The notes beneath the pieces were generated by a model that was not told the DNA's origin, searched no databases, and was given only the letters and a program-made list of their open reading frames with translations. The position numbers and the translations under genes are program-made. Positions 1 to 6,777 of a stretch of 10,715 nt of DNA are shown here, in pieces. The stretch is from an uncultured Lachnospiraceae bacterium (lineage in GTDB: Bacteria > Bacillota_A > Clostridia > Lachnospirales > Lachnospiraceae). Numbering within the stretch: the stretch's first letter is position 1; each line of letters starts with the position of its first letter. The DNA is taken from the NCBI GenBank assembly GCA_910587495.1, contig CAJUMT010000118.1:1-10715 (forward strand). Direction: 5' to 3'.

Positions 1-52
1 GAGGGGCGAGGAGATCTATGACGAGTTCCTGGAGCAGTTTGGGGAGGGGTAA
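1..52 (+). CDS. C-terminal end of an unidentified upstream gene (partial)
   Basis: Reading from base 2, sixteen open codons end in a TAA at 50-52 and give RGEEIYDEFLEQFGEG. The residue mix (acidic, amphipathic, no rare residues) is what a real C-terminus looks like, and the next promoter starts only 22 bases after the stop. The piece is too short to assign a family. It could also be a chance open stretch. Confidence 0.45.
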   Translation, partial: RGEEIYDEFLEQFGEG

Positions 53-74
53 GGGGAGAATTTCCACTTTTCAC

Positions 75-103
75 CTGACAAATCTGAAATTCCGTGTTAT
101 AAT
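75..103 (+). promoter_or_regulatory. Sigma-A promoter of the restriction-modification unit
   Basis: A -35 box CTGACA at 75-80 (5 of 6 to consensus) is followed after exactly 17 bases by a perfect TATAAT at 98-103. A TG at 95-96 makes it an extended -10. Transcription would begin near 110, leaving about 70 bases of A-rich leader before the methyltransferase. No controller-protein operator is obvious. Confidence 0.8.
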
Positions 104-179
104 TGGAAAACAAAAAGATGTGTTTATCCTGACAGAAAGAAATCTTAAAATTAGTTAAAGATAGTAAAGGATCAATGTT

Positions 180-1370
180 ATGAGCATAAACAGCTTAAAA
201 ATGATTGATTTGTTCGCCGGTGCGGGCGGTCTTTCAGAAGGACTTTCAGAAGCAGGATTTCATAGCCTGTTTGCTTCCGAAATTGTACCTGTATATGCGC
301 AGACATACAAAAAAAATCATCCTGAAACAATCGTTCACACTGCGGATATTCGGGAACTGGATGCAAATAAAGTCAGAAACAGGCTCCATATTGAGCGTGA
401 AGAACTCGATCTTATTGCAGGAGGGCCTCCTTGCCAGGGTTTTTCAATCAATGCACCGATAAGAAGTACTCTTGACGAAAGAAATCACCTTTTCAAAGAA
501 TATCTGCGTTTTGTTGATGCATTTGCACCTCGGGCAGTATTGATTGAGAATGTTCCAGGCCTTGTTTCATTTGAGCATGGTGCAACACTTCATGCTATTT
601 TAGATGCTTTAGCAGAGTTGGGATATGGAGCGGATGTTAGGATTTTGGGCGCACCGAATTACGGCGTCCCTCAGATGCGTTGGAGAACAATCATTCTTGG
701 TATCCGTGGCAGGGCTTTACCAATCGGCGCTTATCCTGCTCCCATTTATCATGCCCCAATTCATGCAAATTTCACAAGCACATTTGATGGACAGTCAATC
801 ATTCAAATGCCTTCCCCCGAAGCTAATGCAAATTTCACCACGGTTTATGAGGCTATTGGTGACCTGCCCCCATTAGCAAGTGGAGAGCATGGAGAAAAGG
901 TGAAGGATTATCATTGTGATGCTTATTGTAATTATCAACGTAGGTCACGGACAGGATCAATAGGGGTCGTAAACCACGAAGCGCCCCGGCTTTCTCCTAT
1001 AAACTTAAAACGATTGGAATTTATCAAGCCAGGCGGAAACTGGACGGACATTCCGGATGAACTGCTGCCAAAGGGAATGCAGCGAGCTAAAAAATCCGAC
1101 CATACAAAACGATATGGCCGGGTATTACCCAATGGATTAGCATCAACAATTATGACCAAATGCGATCCGCATTGGGGAGCATTTTTTCACTATGAGCAAA
1201 ACCGTTCGTTTACTGTGCGGGAAGCCGCGCGCTTACAGTCATTTCCGGATCATTTTATATTTACGGGAAATATGTCTGAACAGTTTGCACAAGTAGGTAA
1301 TGCTGTTCCTCCGCTGCTTGCCCAGGCAGTAGGCTTATCCTTAAAATCAATCTTGGAAACGGAGGATTAA
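180..1370 (+). CDS. Type II DNA (cytosine-5) methyltransferase
   Basis: Transfers a methyl group from S-adenosylmethionine to C5 of a cytosine in a specific DNA site, protecting host DNA from the partner nuclease. The 396-residue product has the C5-methylase motifs in order: motif I DLFAGAGGLS at 10-19 (AdoMet binding), motif IV GGPPCQGFS at 81-89 with catalytic Cys85, motif VI ENV at 123-125, motif VIII QMRWR at 165-169, motif IX-like REAARLQSFPD at 347-357, and motif X QVGNAVPP at 371-378. Residues of about 180-320 form the variable target-recognition region, so the DNA site cannot be read off. The ATG at 180 is preceded by AAAGG at 166-170. An ATG at 175 is dismissed because it meets a stop after two codons. 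It is followed 3 bases later by the nuclease gene. Codon use looks more AT-rich than in the genes downstream, which suggests transfer. Confidence 0.96.
   Translation: MSINSLKMIDLFAGAGGLSEGLSEAGFHSLFASEIVPVYAQTYKKNHPETIVHTADIRELDANKVRNRLHIEREELDLIAGGPPCQGFSINAPIRSTLDERNHLFKEYLRFVDAFAPRAVLIENVPGLVSFEHGATLHAILDALAELGYGADVRILGAPNYGVPQMRWRTIILGIRGRALPIGAYPAPIYHAPIHANFTSTFDGQSIIQMPSPEANANFTTVYEAIGDLPPLASGEHGEKVKDYHCDAYCNYQRRSRTGSIGVVNHEAPRLSPINLKRLEFIKPGGNWTDIPDELLPKGMQRAKKSDHTKRYGRVLPNGLASTIMTKCDPHWGAFFHYEQNRSFTVREAARLQSFPDHFIFTGNMSEQFAQVGNAVPPLLAQAVGLSLKSILETED
1361..1365 (+). promoter_or_regulatory. Ribosome binding site of the endonuclease gene, inside the methyltransferase 3' end
   Basis: GGAGG at 1361-1365 lies in the last codons of the methyltransferase gene, 8 bases before the ATG at 1374. 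The methyltransferase stop (1368-1370) falls between the site and the start, so translation of the two proteins is probably coupled. Confidence 0.75.
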
Positions 1371-1373
1371 CAT

Positions 1374-2294
1374 ATGTCTGGATTCATTTCTGAGTTTTTT
1401 GGGTATCGTGCCGATGATACCTCTGCAATAGCGTTGGAAAATATTTCCCGTCAGGTATGCCCTTTTCTTTCATCATACTGCACGAAAATGCTTGGTGATA
1501 AAGTAAATCGGACATTATCTGGTGTATGTGCTGTGCGGCAGGTTACTGCCGGTTCTCCAGATGTAATCTGCTGTCCCAATCGTATTTATGCAGAGAATTA
1601 TAAGATGCTTTCAATTATTGCACAAAAAGCTTTCGGAGTAGAACTAAACGTCTATGCAGGAAAAATAGCTGTTGAAAAAGCTAAAGCTGAAAATGGCGCT
1701 GTCGCTGTCTTTGGGCACGGTTGGGATGGTGAGCTTCCATTGCCAAAACGCCAGGGCAGAGGATCCTACTATGTTGACTGGATTTTGGCTCGTTTGGATG
1801 GAGACGGTGAATTAGTAGAATTTACGGCCATTGAAGTACAGACGATTGATACAACAGGTACATACCAAAATGCAAGGCGGGCCTTGATTGAACACCATAC
1901 CATTGAAAAAGACACTGTCGGATTAAATTGGGAAAATGTTTCTAAAAGAATTATTCCACAAATTATCTACAAAGGGCAGGTGCTTCAAAGAGAGGAATTT
2001 TGTTGGAGCGGTTTGTACTTTGTATGTCCCAAACCTGTCTATGACAGAGTGCTTGAACGGTTGGGAGGAAAGGAAAAACTTCCGCAATTCCCTACGCAGC
2101 CAGCAGCCATTCATTTTGTGGCATATGATTACATCATAGATAAGCCCTTAGAAAACGGAAAAATCCGCCCCCTGGATATTATAGAAGAATATTGTACAAC
2201 CGTATACAAAGTACAGGAGGCATTTTCTGCCGTTGATCTGCCGGAACAAAATGTTTACCGTGATGCGATCAGGCGGTCTTTATATGAAGCATAA
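1374..2294 (+). CDS. NotI-family type II restriction endonuclease
   Basis: Likely cuts the DNA site that the upstream methyltransferase protects. The 306-residue product lines up by eye with NotI. Its N-terminus FISEFFGYR at 4-12 matches NotI FIAEFFGHR. CPFL at 29-32, GVC at 50-52 and CPNR at 67-70 match the Cys segments that hold the iron-Cys4 cluster in NotI; here the likely ligands are Cys29, Cys36, Cys52 and Cys67. The nuclease core is VDW with Asp135 and IEVQT with Glu154 and Gln156, matching the D...ExQ arrangement of NotI. The protein is shorter than NotI (about 380 residues), mostly through a shorter C-terminus. The target site is unknown: NotI-family membership does not prove an 8-bp GC-only site. 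Start chosen from the GGAGG 8 bases upstream. Transcription is from the shared promoter at 75-103. Confidence 0.88.
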   Translation: MSGFISEFFGYRADDTSAIALENISRQVCPFLSSYCTKMLGDKVNRTLSGVCAVRQVTAGSPDVICCPNRIYAENYKMLSIIAQKAFGVELNVYAGKIAVEKAKAENGAVAVFGHGWDGELPLPKRQGRGSYYVDWILARLDGDGELVEFTAIEVQTIDTTGTYQNARRALIEHHTIEKDTVGLNWENVSKRIIPQIIYKGQVLQREEFCWSGLYFVCPKPVYDRVLERLGGKEKLPQFPTQPAAIHFVAYDYIIDKPLENGKIRPLDIIEEYCTTVYKVQEAFSAVDLPEQNVYRDAIRRSLYEA

Positions 2295-2326
2295 GATGAT
2301 TTTCCTGACTAAATCATGAAAAATAA

Positions 2327-2354
2327 TTGAAATCTCCGGAAAATATGATAGAAT
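2327..2354 (+). promoter_or_regulatory. Sigma-A promoter of the sugar kinase-deoB operon
   Basis: TTGAAA at 2327-2332, a 16-base spacer, and TAGAAT at 2349-2354 with TG at 2346-2347 forming an extended -10. It lies about 45 bases before the kinase gene and after the endonuclease stop, so the sugar operon has its own start of transcription. No operator repeats are evident. Confidence 0.65.
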
Positions 2355-2400
2355 CATTTTATGATGTTGCAGAAATACCGGCTAGGAGGCGGTACGGCGG

Positions 2401-3702
2401 ATGAAAAGAATCGGACTGGATATAGGAACGACCACCATCAGCGGCGCTGTAGTGGATACGGACAGCGGGCAGGCACTGACTGTCCGTACAGTTTCTAATG
2501 AAAGCTTTATAAAGACTTCCCGGGAGTGGGAGCGTATCCAGGATATCGAACAGATCGTAAGTGTGGCAAAGGCAGTCCTGGATGAACTGACAGGGCTTTA
2601 TCCGGATGTACAGTCCATTGGGCTTACAGGGCAGATGCATGGCATTGTCTATGTGGATCAGGAGGGGGAAGGCGTGAGTCCTCTCTATACCTGGCAGGAC
2701 GGTCGGGGAAACCTTCCGGGTCCTGACGGAAAGACCCTGGCAGACGACTTAAGGGACAGAGGTCTTCGGGCGTCATCAGGGTACGGGCTTATTACACATT
2801 TGTATAACTGCCAAAACGGTATGGTTCCGGATGGGAGCGCGTCTTTTTGTACGATCGGGGATTATTTTGGGATGAAACTTACAGGGCGCAAGACGCCCCT
2901 CGTTCATGTCAGCAACGGAGCAAGTCTTGGATGTTTTGATTGTAAAAAAGGAGACTTTAAAAGAGATCAACTGCGGGATTTAGGCGTTGATCTTTCTCTG
3001 CTTCCCGAAGTATCCTGGGAGCTTTGCGAACTCGGATCTTATCGAGGCATACCGGTCATGGCAGCCATCGGAGATAACCAGGCAAGCTTTCTCGGTTCTG
3101 TGGGGATGCAGGCAGGCGCGGCGCTTGTGAATATGGGGACAGGCGGACAAATTTCCCTGTTGTCGGATCAATATTTTGAGGCTCCGGGCATAGAAGCCAG
3201 ACCGCTTAAGAAAGGGAAATATTTATTGGTCGGCTCTTCTTTATGCGGCGGGCGGGCCTATGCGGCGCTGGAACGATTTTTCAAAAGCTATGTGTCGGCG
3301 GCAGGCGGGAAAGAGACGCCGCAGTATGATGTGATGGCTCGCCTGGCGGAAAAAATGACAGCAGACGAAGACAGAATAAAAGTGGTCACAACCTTTTGTG
3401 GCACCCGTGTAGATCCGGGGAAAAGGGGAAGTATAAGGAATATAAGTATAGATAATTTTACGCCGGAAGGGCTGATCATCGGGGTACTCACAGGGATGGC
3501 CCAGGAATTGTATGACCTGTACGATGTGATTCATAAAGGCACGGGCATAAAGGCCGGACGCCTGGTCGCTTCCGGCAACGGTTTTCGTAAAAATTCCGTC
3601 CTTCAGCGCGTCTTTTGCCGAATGTTTGAGGCTGATCTTACGCTTGCCCCCTATGAAGAAGAAGCGGCATGCGGCGCGGCTGCAGGCAGGCTGCTTTTAT
3701 AA
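2401..3702 (+). CDS. FGGY-family carbohydrate kinase, sedoheptulokinase-like
   Basis: Probably an ATP-dependent cytosolic sugar kinase. The 433-residue product has the two-lobed FGGY/actin-fold signatures: DIGTTTISGAV near 7-17 (phosphate loop), GLTGQMHGIV at 74-83, TWQDGR at 97-102, SNGASLGCFD at 171-180, GDNQAS at 224-229 with the expected catalytic base Asp225, NMGTGGQ at 244-250 and the adenosine-pocket segment ASGNGFRKNSV at 390-400. SGQMHG, TWQDGR and a DNQAS-like block are shared with mammalian sedoheptulokinase, so sedoheptulose is the best substrate guess; xylulose or another ketose remains possible. It is shorter than most FGGY kinases (about 480-500). AGGAGG at 2384-2389 lies 11 bases before the ATG. 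The stop is 22 bases before deoB, so the two are co-transcribed, which points to pentose or heptose phosphate metabolism. Confidence 0.85.
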   Translation: MKRIGLDIGTTTISGAVVDTDSGQALTVRTVSNESFIKTSREWERIQDIEQIVSVAKAVLDELTGLYPDVQSIGLTGQMHGIVYVDQEGEGVSPLYTWQDGRGNLPGPDGKTLADDLRDRGLRASSGYGLITHLYNCQNGMVPDGSASFCTIGDYFGMKLTGRKTPLVHVSNGASLGCFDCKKGDFKRDQLRDLGVDLSLLPEVSWELCELGSYRGIPVMAAIGDNQASFLGSVGMQAGAALVNMGTGGQISLLSDQYFEAPGIEARPLKKGKYLLVGSSLCGGRAYAALERFFKSYVSAAGGKETPQYDVMARLAEKMTADEDRIKVVTTFCGTRVDPGKRGSIRNISIDNFTPEGLIIGVLTGMAQELYDLYDVIHKGTGIKAGRLVASGNGFRKNSVLQRVFCRMFEADLTLAPYEEEAACGAAAGRLLL

Positions 3703-3724
3703 AAAGATCGGAAAGGAGTGGCTT

Positions 3725-4915
3725 ATGGAAAAATATAATCGAATCTTTGTAGTAGTAATGGATTCTCTCGGCGTGGGAGAGATGACGGACTCAGAGACGT
3801 TCGGGGATGTAGGAGTGAATACGCTAAGACATATCTCGGAGTCTGTGGACACTTTTGAGATTCCACATTTAAGACGGCTCGGGATGGCGAATCTGTGTCC
3901 GTTAAAGCAGGTGGAGCCGATAGATCGACCGCTTGCTTACTATACGAAGCTGAATGAAAAGAGCCGCAGTAAAGACACCATGACAGGGCATTGGGAGATG
4001 ATGGGCCTGGAAGTGACGTCACCTTTTAAGACTTTTACGGATACAGGATTTCCGCCGGAGCTGATCGAAGAGCTGGAAAAGCGCACCGGCAGAAAGGTGA
4101 TCGGCAACAAGAGCGCCAGCGGAACCGAGATATTGGAAGAACTGGCGGAGGAAGAGATTGCTACCGGCCATATGATCGTCTACACTTCGGCGGATTCTGT
4201 GCTGCAGATCTGTGGCAATGAAGAAACTTTCGACCTGGAAGAACTGTATCGCTGTTGTGAGATCGCCCGGGAGATCACCATGAGGGACGAGTGGAAGGTG
4301 GGAAGAGTCATAGCAAGGCCCTATGTGGGGAAAAAGCGGGGCGAATTTAAGAGAACCAGCAACCGTCATGATTATGCTTTAAAGCCTTTTGGGAAAACGG
4401 CTATGGACGCGTTAAAAGAAGCGGGCCTGGATGTGATTTCCATTGGAAAGATCAAAGACATTTTTGACGGGGAAGGAATCACCCGGGCTTTAAAATCCAA
4501 AAGCTCGGTTCATGGTATGGAGCAGACCATAGAGATTGCCAAAGAAACATTTCATGGACTGTGTTTTGTAAATCTGGTGGACTTTGATGCTCTGTGGGGA
4601 CACAGAAGAAATCCTCAGGGGTACGCGCAGGAGATTGAAAAGTTTGATAAAAATCTGGGAATATTGCTGGGACTTTTAAAAGAGGACGATCTTTTGATCA
4701 TCACGGCGGATCACGGCAACGATCCTACTTATAAAGGAACCGACCACACCCGGGAGAAAGTGCCGTTTCTGGCTTATTCTCCGTCCATGAAAGGATGCGG
4801 CGAGCTTCAGGAGACGGATACTTTCGCGGCAGTGGGAGCGACGGTGGCGGATAATTTCGGCGTTGCTATGCCAAAAGGCACGATCGGGACGTCTCTTCTG
4901 GCTTACCTCGTCTAG
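3725..4915 (+). CDS. deoB: Phosphopentomutase
   Basis: Interconverts (deoxy)ribose 1-phosphate and (deoxy)ribose 5-phosphate, joining nucleoside breakdown to the pentose phosphate pathway in the cytosol. The 396-residue product has the alkaline-phosphatase-superfamily features of the bacterial enzyme: VVMDSLGVGEM with metal ligand Asp13, KDTMTGHWE at 83-91 with Thr87 as the phosphorylated residue, NKSASGTEI at 128-136, RPYVGK at 198-203, TSNRHDYALKPFG at 211-223, VDFDALWGHRRNP at 285-297, TADHGNDPTYKGTDHTRE at 327-344 with ligands Asp329, His330 and His341. All ligands appear intact. AAAGGAG at 3712-3718 is 6 bases before this ATG. A longer in-frame reading from 3626 would add 33 basic residues overlapping the kinase gene and is not part of the family. 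It is the second gene of the operon. I see no convincing terminator after it. Confidence 0.97.
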   Translation: MEKYNRIFVVVMDSLGVGEMTDSETFGDVGVNTLRHISESVDTFEIPHLRRLGMANLCPLKQVEPIDRPLAYYTKLNEKSRSKDTMTGHWEMMGLEVTSPFKTFTDTGFPPELIEELEKRTGRKVIGNKSASGTEILEELAEEEIATGHMIVYTSADSVLQICGNEETFDLEELYRCCEIAREITMRDEWKVGRVIARPYVGKKRGEFKRTSNRHDYALKPFGKTAMDALKEAGLDVISIGKIKDIFDGEGITRALKSKSSVHGMEQTIEIAKETFHGLCFVNLVDFDALWGHRRNPQGYAQEIEKFDKNLGILLGLLKEDDLLIITADHGNDPTYKGTDHTREKVPFLAYSPSMKGCGELQETDTFAAVGATVADNFGVAMPKGTIGTSLLAYLV

Positions 4916-4954
4916 GCGTAGTGGGATAAGGTCTGCGAAAATCGGGTTTTGCGA

Positions 4955-4983
4955 TTGACATTTCAAAAAAGCTATACTATGAT
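4955..4983 (+). promoter_or_regulatory. Sigma-A promoter of the GIY-YIG/HD gene
   Basis: A perfect TTGACA at 4955-4960, a 17-base spacer, and TATGAT at 4978-4983 (5 of 6). It is about 36 bases before the ATG, so this gene is transcribed on its own rather than only by read-through from deoB. Confidence 0.8.
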
Positions 4984-5018
4984 AAAAATATCACGAGAAC
5001 AGCGCAGGGACAGGTTTG

Positions 5019-5990
5019 ATGGCATATATTTATATGGTGCGCTGCGAGGATGATTCTCTTTATACAGGCATTACGAAAGATATCAGGCGCCGGATTTGTG
5101 AGCATTATTACAAGAAAAGATCCGGCGCAAAATATACAAAAAGCAGGCGGATCTGCGCGCTGGAAATGGTATGGGAGACAGACGACTGGTCTATGGCCGG
5201 GCGGCTGGAATACAGGATTAAAAAGCTTAGAAGGTCCGAGAAGGAAAAGCTGATTTTGGATCCCTGGAAAGCCAATCGGCTCTTTGGTGCGGATCTTCCT
5301 GCAAACTGTTATAAGCCCCGCCCGGAATATACTTTACAAATGTGTTTAGGCGATATGGAAGGAGGATCATCTGTGGATCGACTACAGCAGCAGCTTTCTT
5401 TTTTACTGGAACTTGACAGGCAAAAGGAGATTATTCGACAGACGTATCTGGCTGACGGCAGCCGCAAAGAGACGGATGCGGAACACGCCTGGCATTTGGC
5501 CATTATGTGTATGGTCTTAAGCGAGTACGCCAACGAACCGATTGATGTATCGAAGACGGTGATGATGCTTCTGACGCACGATTTGGTAGAGATCGACGCA
5601 GGAGATACCTACGCATATGATACAAAAGGAAACGAAACAAAGCGGGCGAGAGAATTAAAAGCGGCGGATCGGATCTATGGTTTGCTTCCGGATGAGCAAA
5701 GAGATTATCTTCGGGCGCTTTGGGATGAGTTCGAGGCGATGGAGACCCCTGAGGCGAAATTTGCGAATACATTGGATAAAATACAGCCTGTGCTTTTGAC
5801 CGATCATGCATGCGGGAAATCCTGGAGAGAACATGGCGTCTGTAAAGACCAGATTATGGGACGGAATGTAAGGACCCATGAAGGCTCCGAAGTCCTCTGG
5901 GAACATATCCGAAAGATCATAGAAAAGAATGTGGAGGGCGGTTCCATAAAAGGGGAAGCGAGCGGAGTCGGACAAAATACTTCCCCTTAA
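5019..5990 (+). CDS. GIY-YIG nuclease domain fused to a YfbR-like HD phosphohydrolase domain
   Basis: One 323-residue frame holds two domains that normally occur as separate proteins. Residues 1-85 are a YhbQ/YazA-type (UPF0213) GIY-YIG domain: AYIYMVRC at 2-9, SLYTGIT at 13-19, Arg residues at 23-25, His29 and the putative catalytic Glu64 in GRLEYRIKKL. Residues of about 119-305 are an HD domain of the 5'-nucleotidase YfbR type: AEHAWH at 154-159 (His156), THDLVEIDAGD at 186-196 (His187, Asp188) and NTLDK at 250-254 (Asp253), a complete metal-binding set. The linker of about 85-118 shows no motif. The ATG at 5019 has AGGGA at 5006-5010 at a good distance; a TTG at 5016 is too close to the site. 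Inside the frame AAGGAGG and GTG mark a probable second start at 5373. Expected roles are a DNA-acting nuclease and a (deoxy)nucleotide phosphatase; substrates are not deducible. Confidence 0.88.
   Translation: MAYIYMVRCEDDSLYTGITKDIRRRICEHYYKKRSGAKYTKSRRICALEMVWETDDWSMAGRLEYRIKKLRRSEKEKLILDPWKANRLFGADLPANCYKPRPEYTLQMCLGDMEGGSSVDRLQQQLSFLLELDRQKEIIRQTYLADGSRKETDAEHAWHLAIMCMVLSEYANEPIDVSKTVMMLLTHDLVEIDAGDTYAYDTKGNETKRARELKAADRIYGLLPDEQRDYLRALWDEFEAMETPEAKFANTLDKIQPVLLTDHACGKSWREHGVCKDQIMGRNVRTHEGSEVLWEHIRKIIEKNVEGGSIKGEASGVGQNTSP
5359..5365 (+). promoter_or_regulatory. Internal Shine-Dalgarno for the HD domain
   Basis: AAGGAGG, a near-complete match to the 16S anti-Shine-Dalgarno, lies inside a coding frame and 7 bases before an in-frame GTG. 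It decides the internal start at 5373. In-frame it encodes Glu-Gly-Gly of the interdomain linker. Confidence 0.65.
5373..5990 (+). CDS. Probable internally initiated HD-domain phosphohydrolase (alternative product)
   Basis: Within the GIY-YIG/HD frame, AAGGAGG at 5359-5365 is followed after 7 bases by GTG at 5373, codon 119. Initiation there would give a 205-residue protein beginning MDRLQQQLSFLLELDRQK, which is how free-standing YfbR-like HD proteins usually begin. The signal is stronger than the site before the full-length ATG. So a separate HD protein is likely made, either in addition to the fusion or instead of most of it. An ATG at 5355 in the same frame is upstream of the ribosome site and is unlikely to be used. 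Confidence 0.6.
   Translation: MDRLQQQLSFLLELDRQKEIIRQTYLADGSRKETDAEHAWHLAIMCMVLSEYANEPIDVSKTVMMLLTHDLVEIDAGDTYAYDTKGNETKRARELKAADRIYGLLPDEQRDYLRALWDEFEAMETPEAKFANTLDKIQPVLLTDHACGKSWREHGVCKDQIMGRNVRTHEGSEVLWEHIRKIIEKNVEGGSIKGEASGVGQNTSP
5950..5988 (-). terminator. Inverted repeat, possible terminator of the histidine kinase transcript
   Basis: AAGGGGAAG at 5950-5958 and CTTCCCCTT at 5980-5988 form a perfect 9-bp stem with a 21-base loop. On the minus strand the hairpin ends in CCCCTTTTAT, a short U run, and it starts 19 bases past the kinase stop. On the plus strand there is no U tract and the repeat overlaps the last codons of the HD gene. The long loop makes this only a moderate terminator candidate. 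Confidence 0.4.
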
Positions 5991-6007
5991 GAAACCGTCT
6001 GGGATAA

Positions 6008-6757
6008 TTATATACAAATATGAGATGTTGGCAATAGTGGTAAATGTACCTGGACTTCAGTCCCTTTACCGACTGTCGAGCGCAATTGGATCGTACCATG
6101 ATGCGCATGAACAATCCGGCGGACGATGGAGAGTCCAAGTCCTGTTCCGTTCTCCTTATAGGTTACAAAGGGACGGAAGATGTTCTGCTGTTGGTCAGCA
6201 GGGATTCCACAGCCGTTATCTTTTACGGCGATCATTAAGCGCTTGTCGTGGGTAAAGGCTTTCAAAGTAATGCGCCCGCGCTGGGTGATGGAATCCATAG
6301 AATTTTTAATCAAATTGATAAATACCTGTTTTAATCGAACCGGATCTCCATAAAAATCCGGATAGGTATCATCCAATTTCATCAGCAGAGGGATGTGCTT
6401 GTCCAAAAGCTCGGGAAGCAGCGTATCCTTTAAGTCCCAGGCAAATGCCTTGGGGTCTATCTTGCTGATGTTCAGCTGGTCTCCGTTATTAAAAGCAGAG
6501 ATGTCATCAAGAAGTATCCTTATATATTGGATATCATTTTTCATCTGATCCCAAAATTCAAACCCTTCCACTTCAGGATGCAGTTTCTGAATCCACTGGA
6601 TGGAACTGTCCACATAAGTGAGTGGGTTGCGGATCTCGTGGGAGATCTGGGACAGGGTAAGATGGTAGTCGTTCTTGATCGCAGTGATCAGCTCATGGAA
6701 GTTCTCGTCCTTTGCCATCAGACGTTCCATTTTCTCCTGTTCGTCGTATGTCAGCAT
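6008..6757 (-). CDS. Soluble orphan sensor histidine kinase, sporulation-kinase-like, without a sensor domain
   Basis: Autophosphorylates on His and passes the phosphate to a response regulator. The 249-residue protein is almost only a transmitter: HisKA dimerization helix with SHEIRNPLTYV at 39-49 and phospho-acceptor His40, then a HATPase domain with N-box NLIKNSMDSI at 148-157, G1 DNGCGIP at 180-186, F-box IFRPFV at 193-198 and G2 GTGLGLS at 204-210. All key residues are intact. Only about 30 residues precede HisKA; there is no membrane segment and no room for PAS or GAF. SHEIRNPLT is typical of the KinA-E sporulation kinases. No response regulator gene is adjacent. AGGGAG at 6765-6770 lies 7 bases before the ATG. 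Three Spo0A boxes lie upstream, so Spo0A is both the likely regulator and a plausible phosphorylation target (inference). Confidence 0.92.
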   Translation of the reverse strand: MLTYDEQEKMERLMAKDENFHELITAIKNDYHLTLSQISHEIRNPLTYVDSSIQWIQKLHPEVEGFEFWDQMKNDIQYIRILLDDISAFNNGDQLNISKIDPKAFAWDLKDTLLPELLDKHIPLLMKLDDTYPDFYGDPVRLKQVFINLIKNSMDSITQRGRITLKAFTHDKRLMIAVKDNGCGIPADQQQNIFRPFVTYKENGTGLGLSIVRRIVHAHHGTIQLRSTVGKGTEVQVHLPLLPTSHICI

Positions 6758-6777
6758 ATCATCACTCCCTGGTAAAT

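Noticed and set aside
2296..2317. ATGATTT/AAATCAT inverted repeat after the endonuclease gene as a terminator
   Set aside because: A 7-bp AT-rich stem with no U tract after it; too weak.
3626..3724. N-terminal extension of deoB by 33 residues from an earlier in-frame ATG
   Set aside because: It overlaps the kinase C-terminus, is strongly basic and not part of the phosphopentomutase family, and AAAGGAG lies 6 bases before the ATG at 3725.
4930..4954. TGCGAAAA...TTTTGCGA after deoB as a terminator hairpin
   Set aside because: Only the A4/T4 part pairs; the next positions are G opposite G and C opposite C, so no stable stem forms.
4955..4978. TATACT at 4973-4978 as the -10 for the GIY-YIG/HD promoter
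   Set aside because: The spacer to TTGACA would be 12 bases; TATGAT at 4978-4983 gives 17.
5016..5018. TTG start one codon before the GIY-YIG ATG
   Set aside because: It is only 1 base from the nearest purine-rich site; ATG at 5019 has better spacing from AGGGA.
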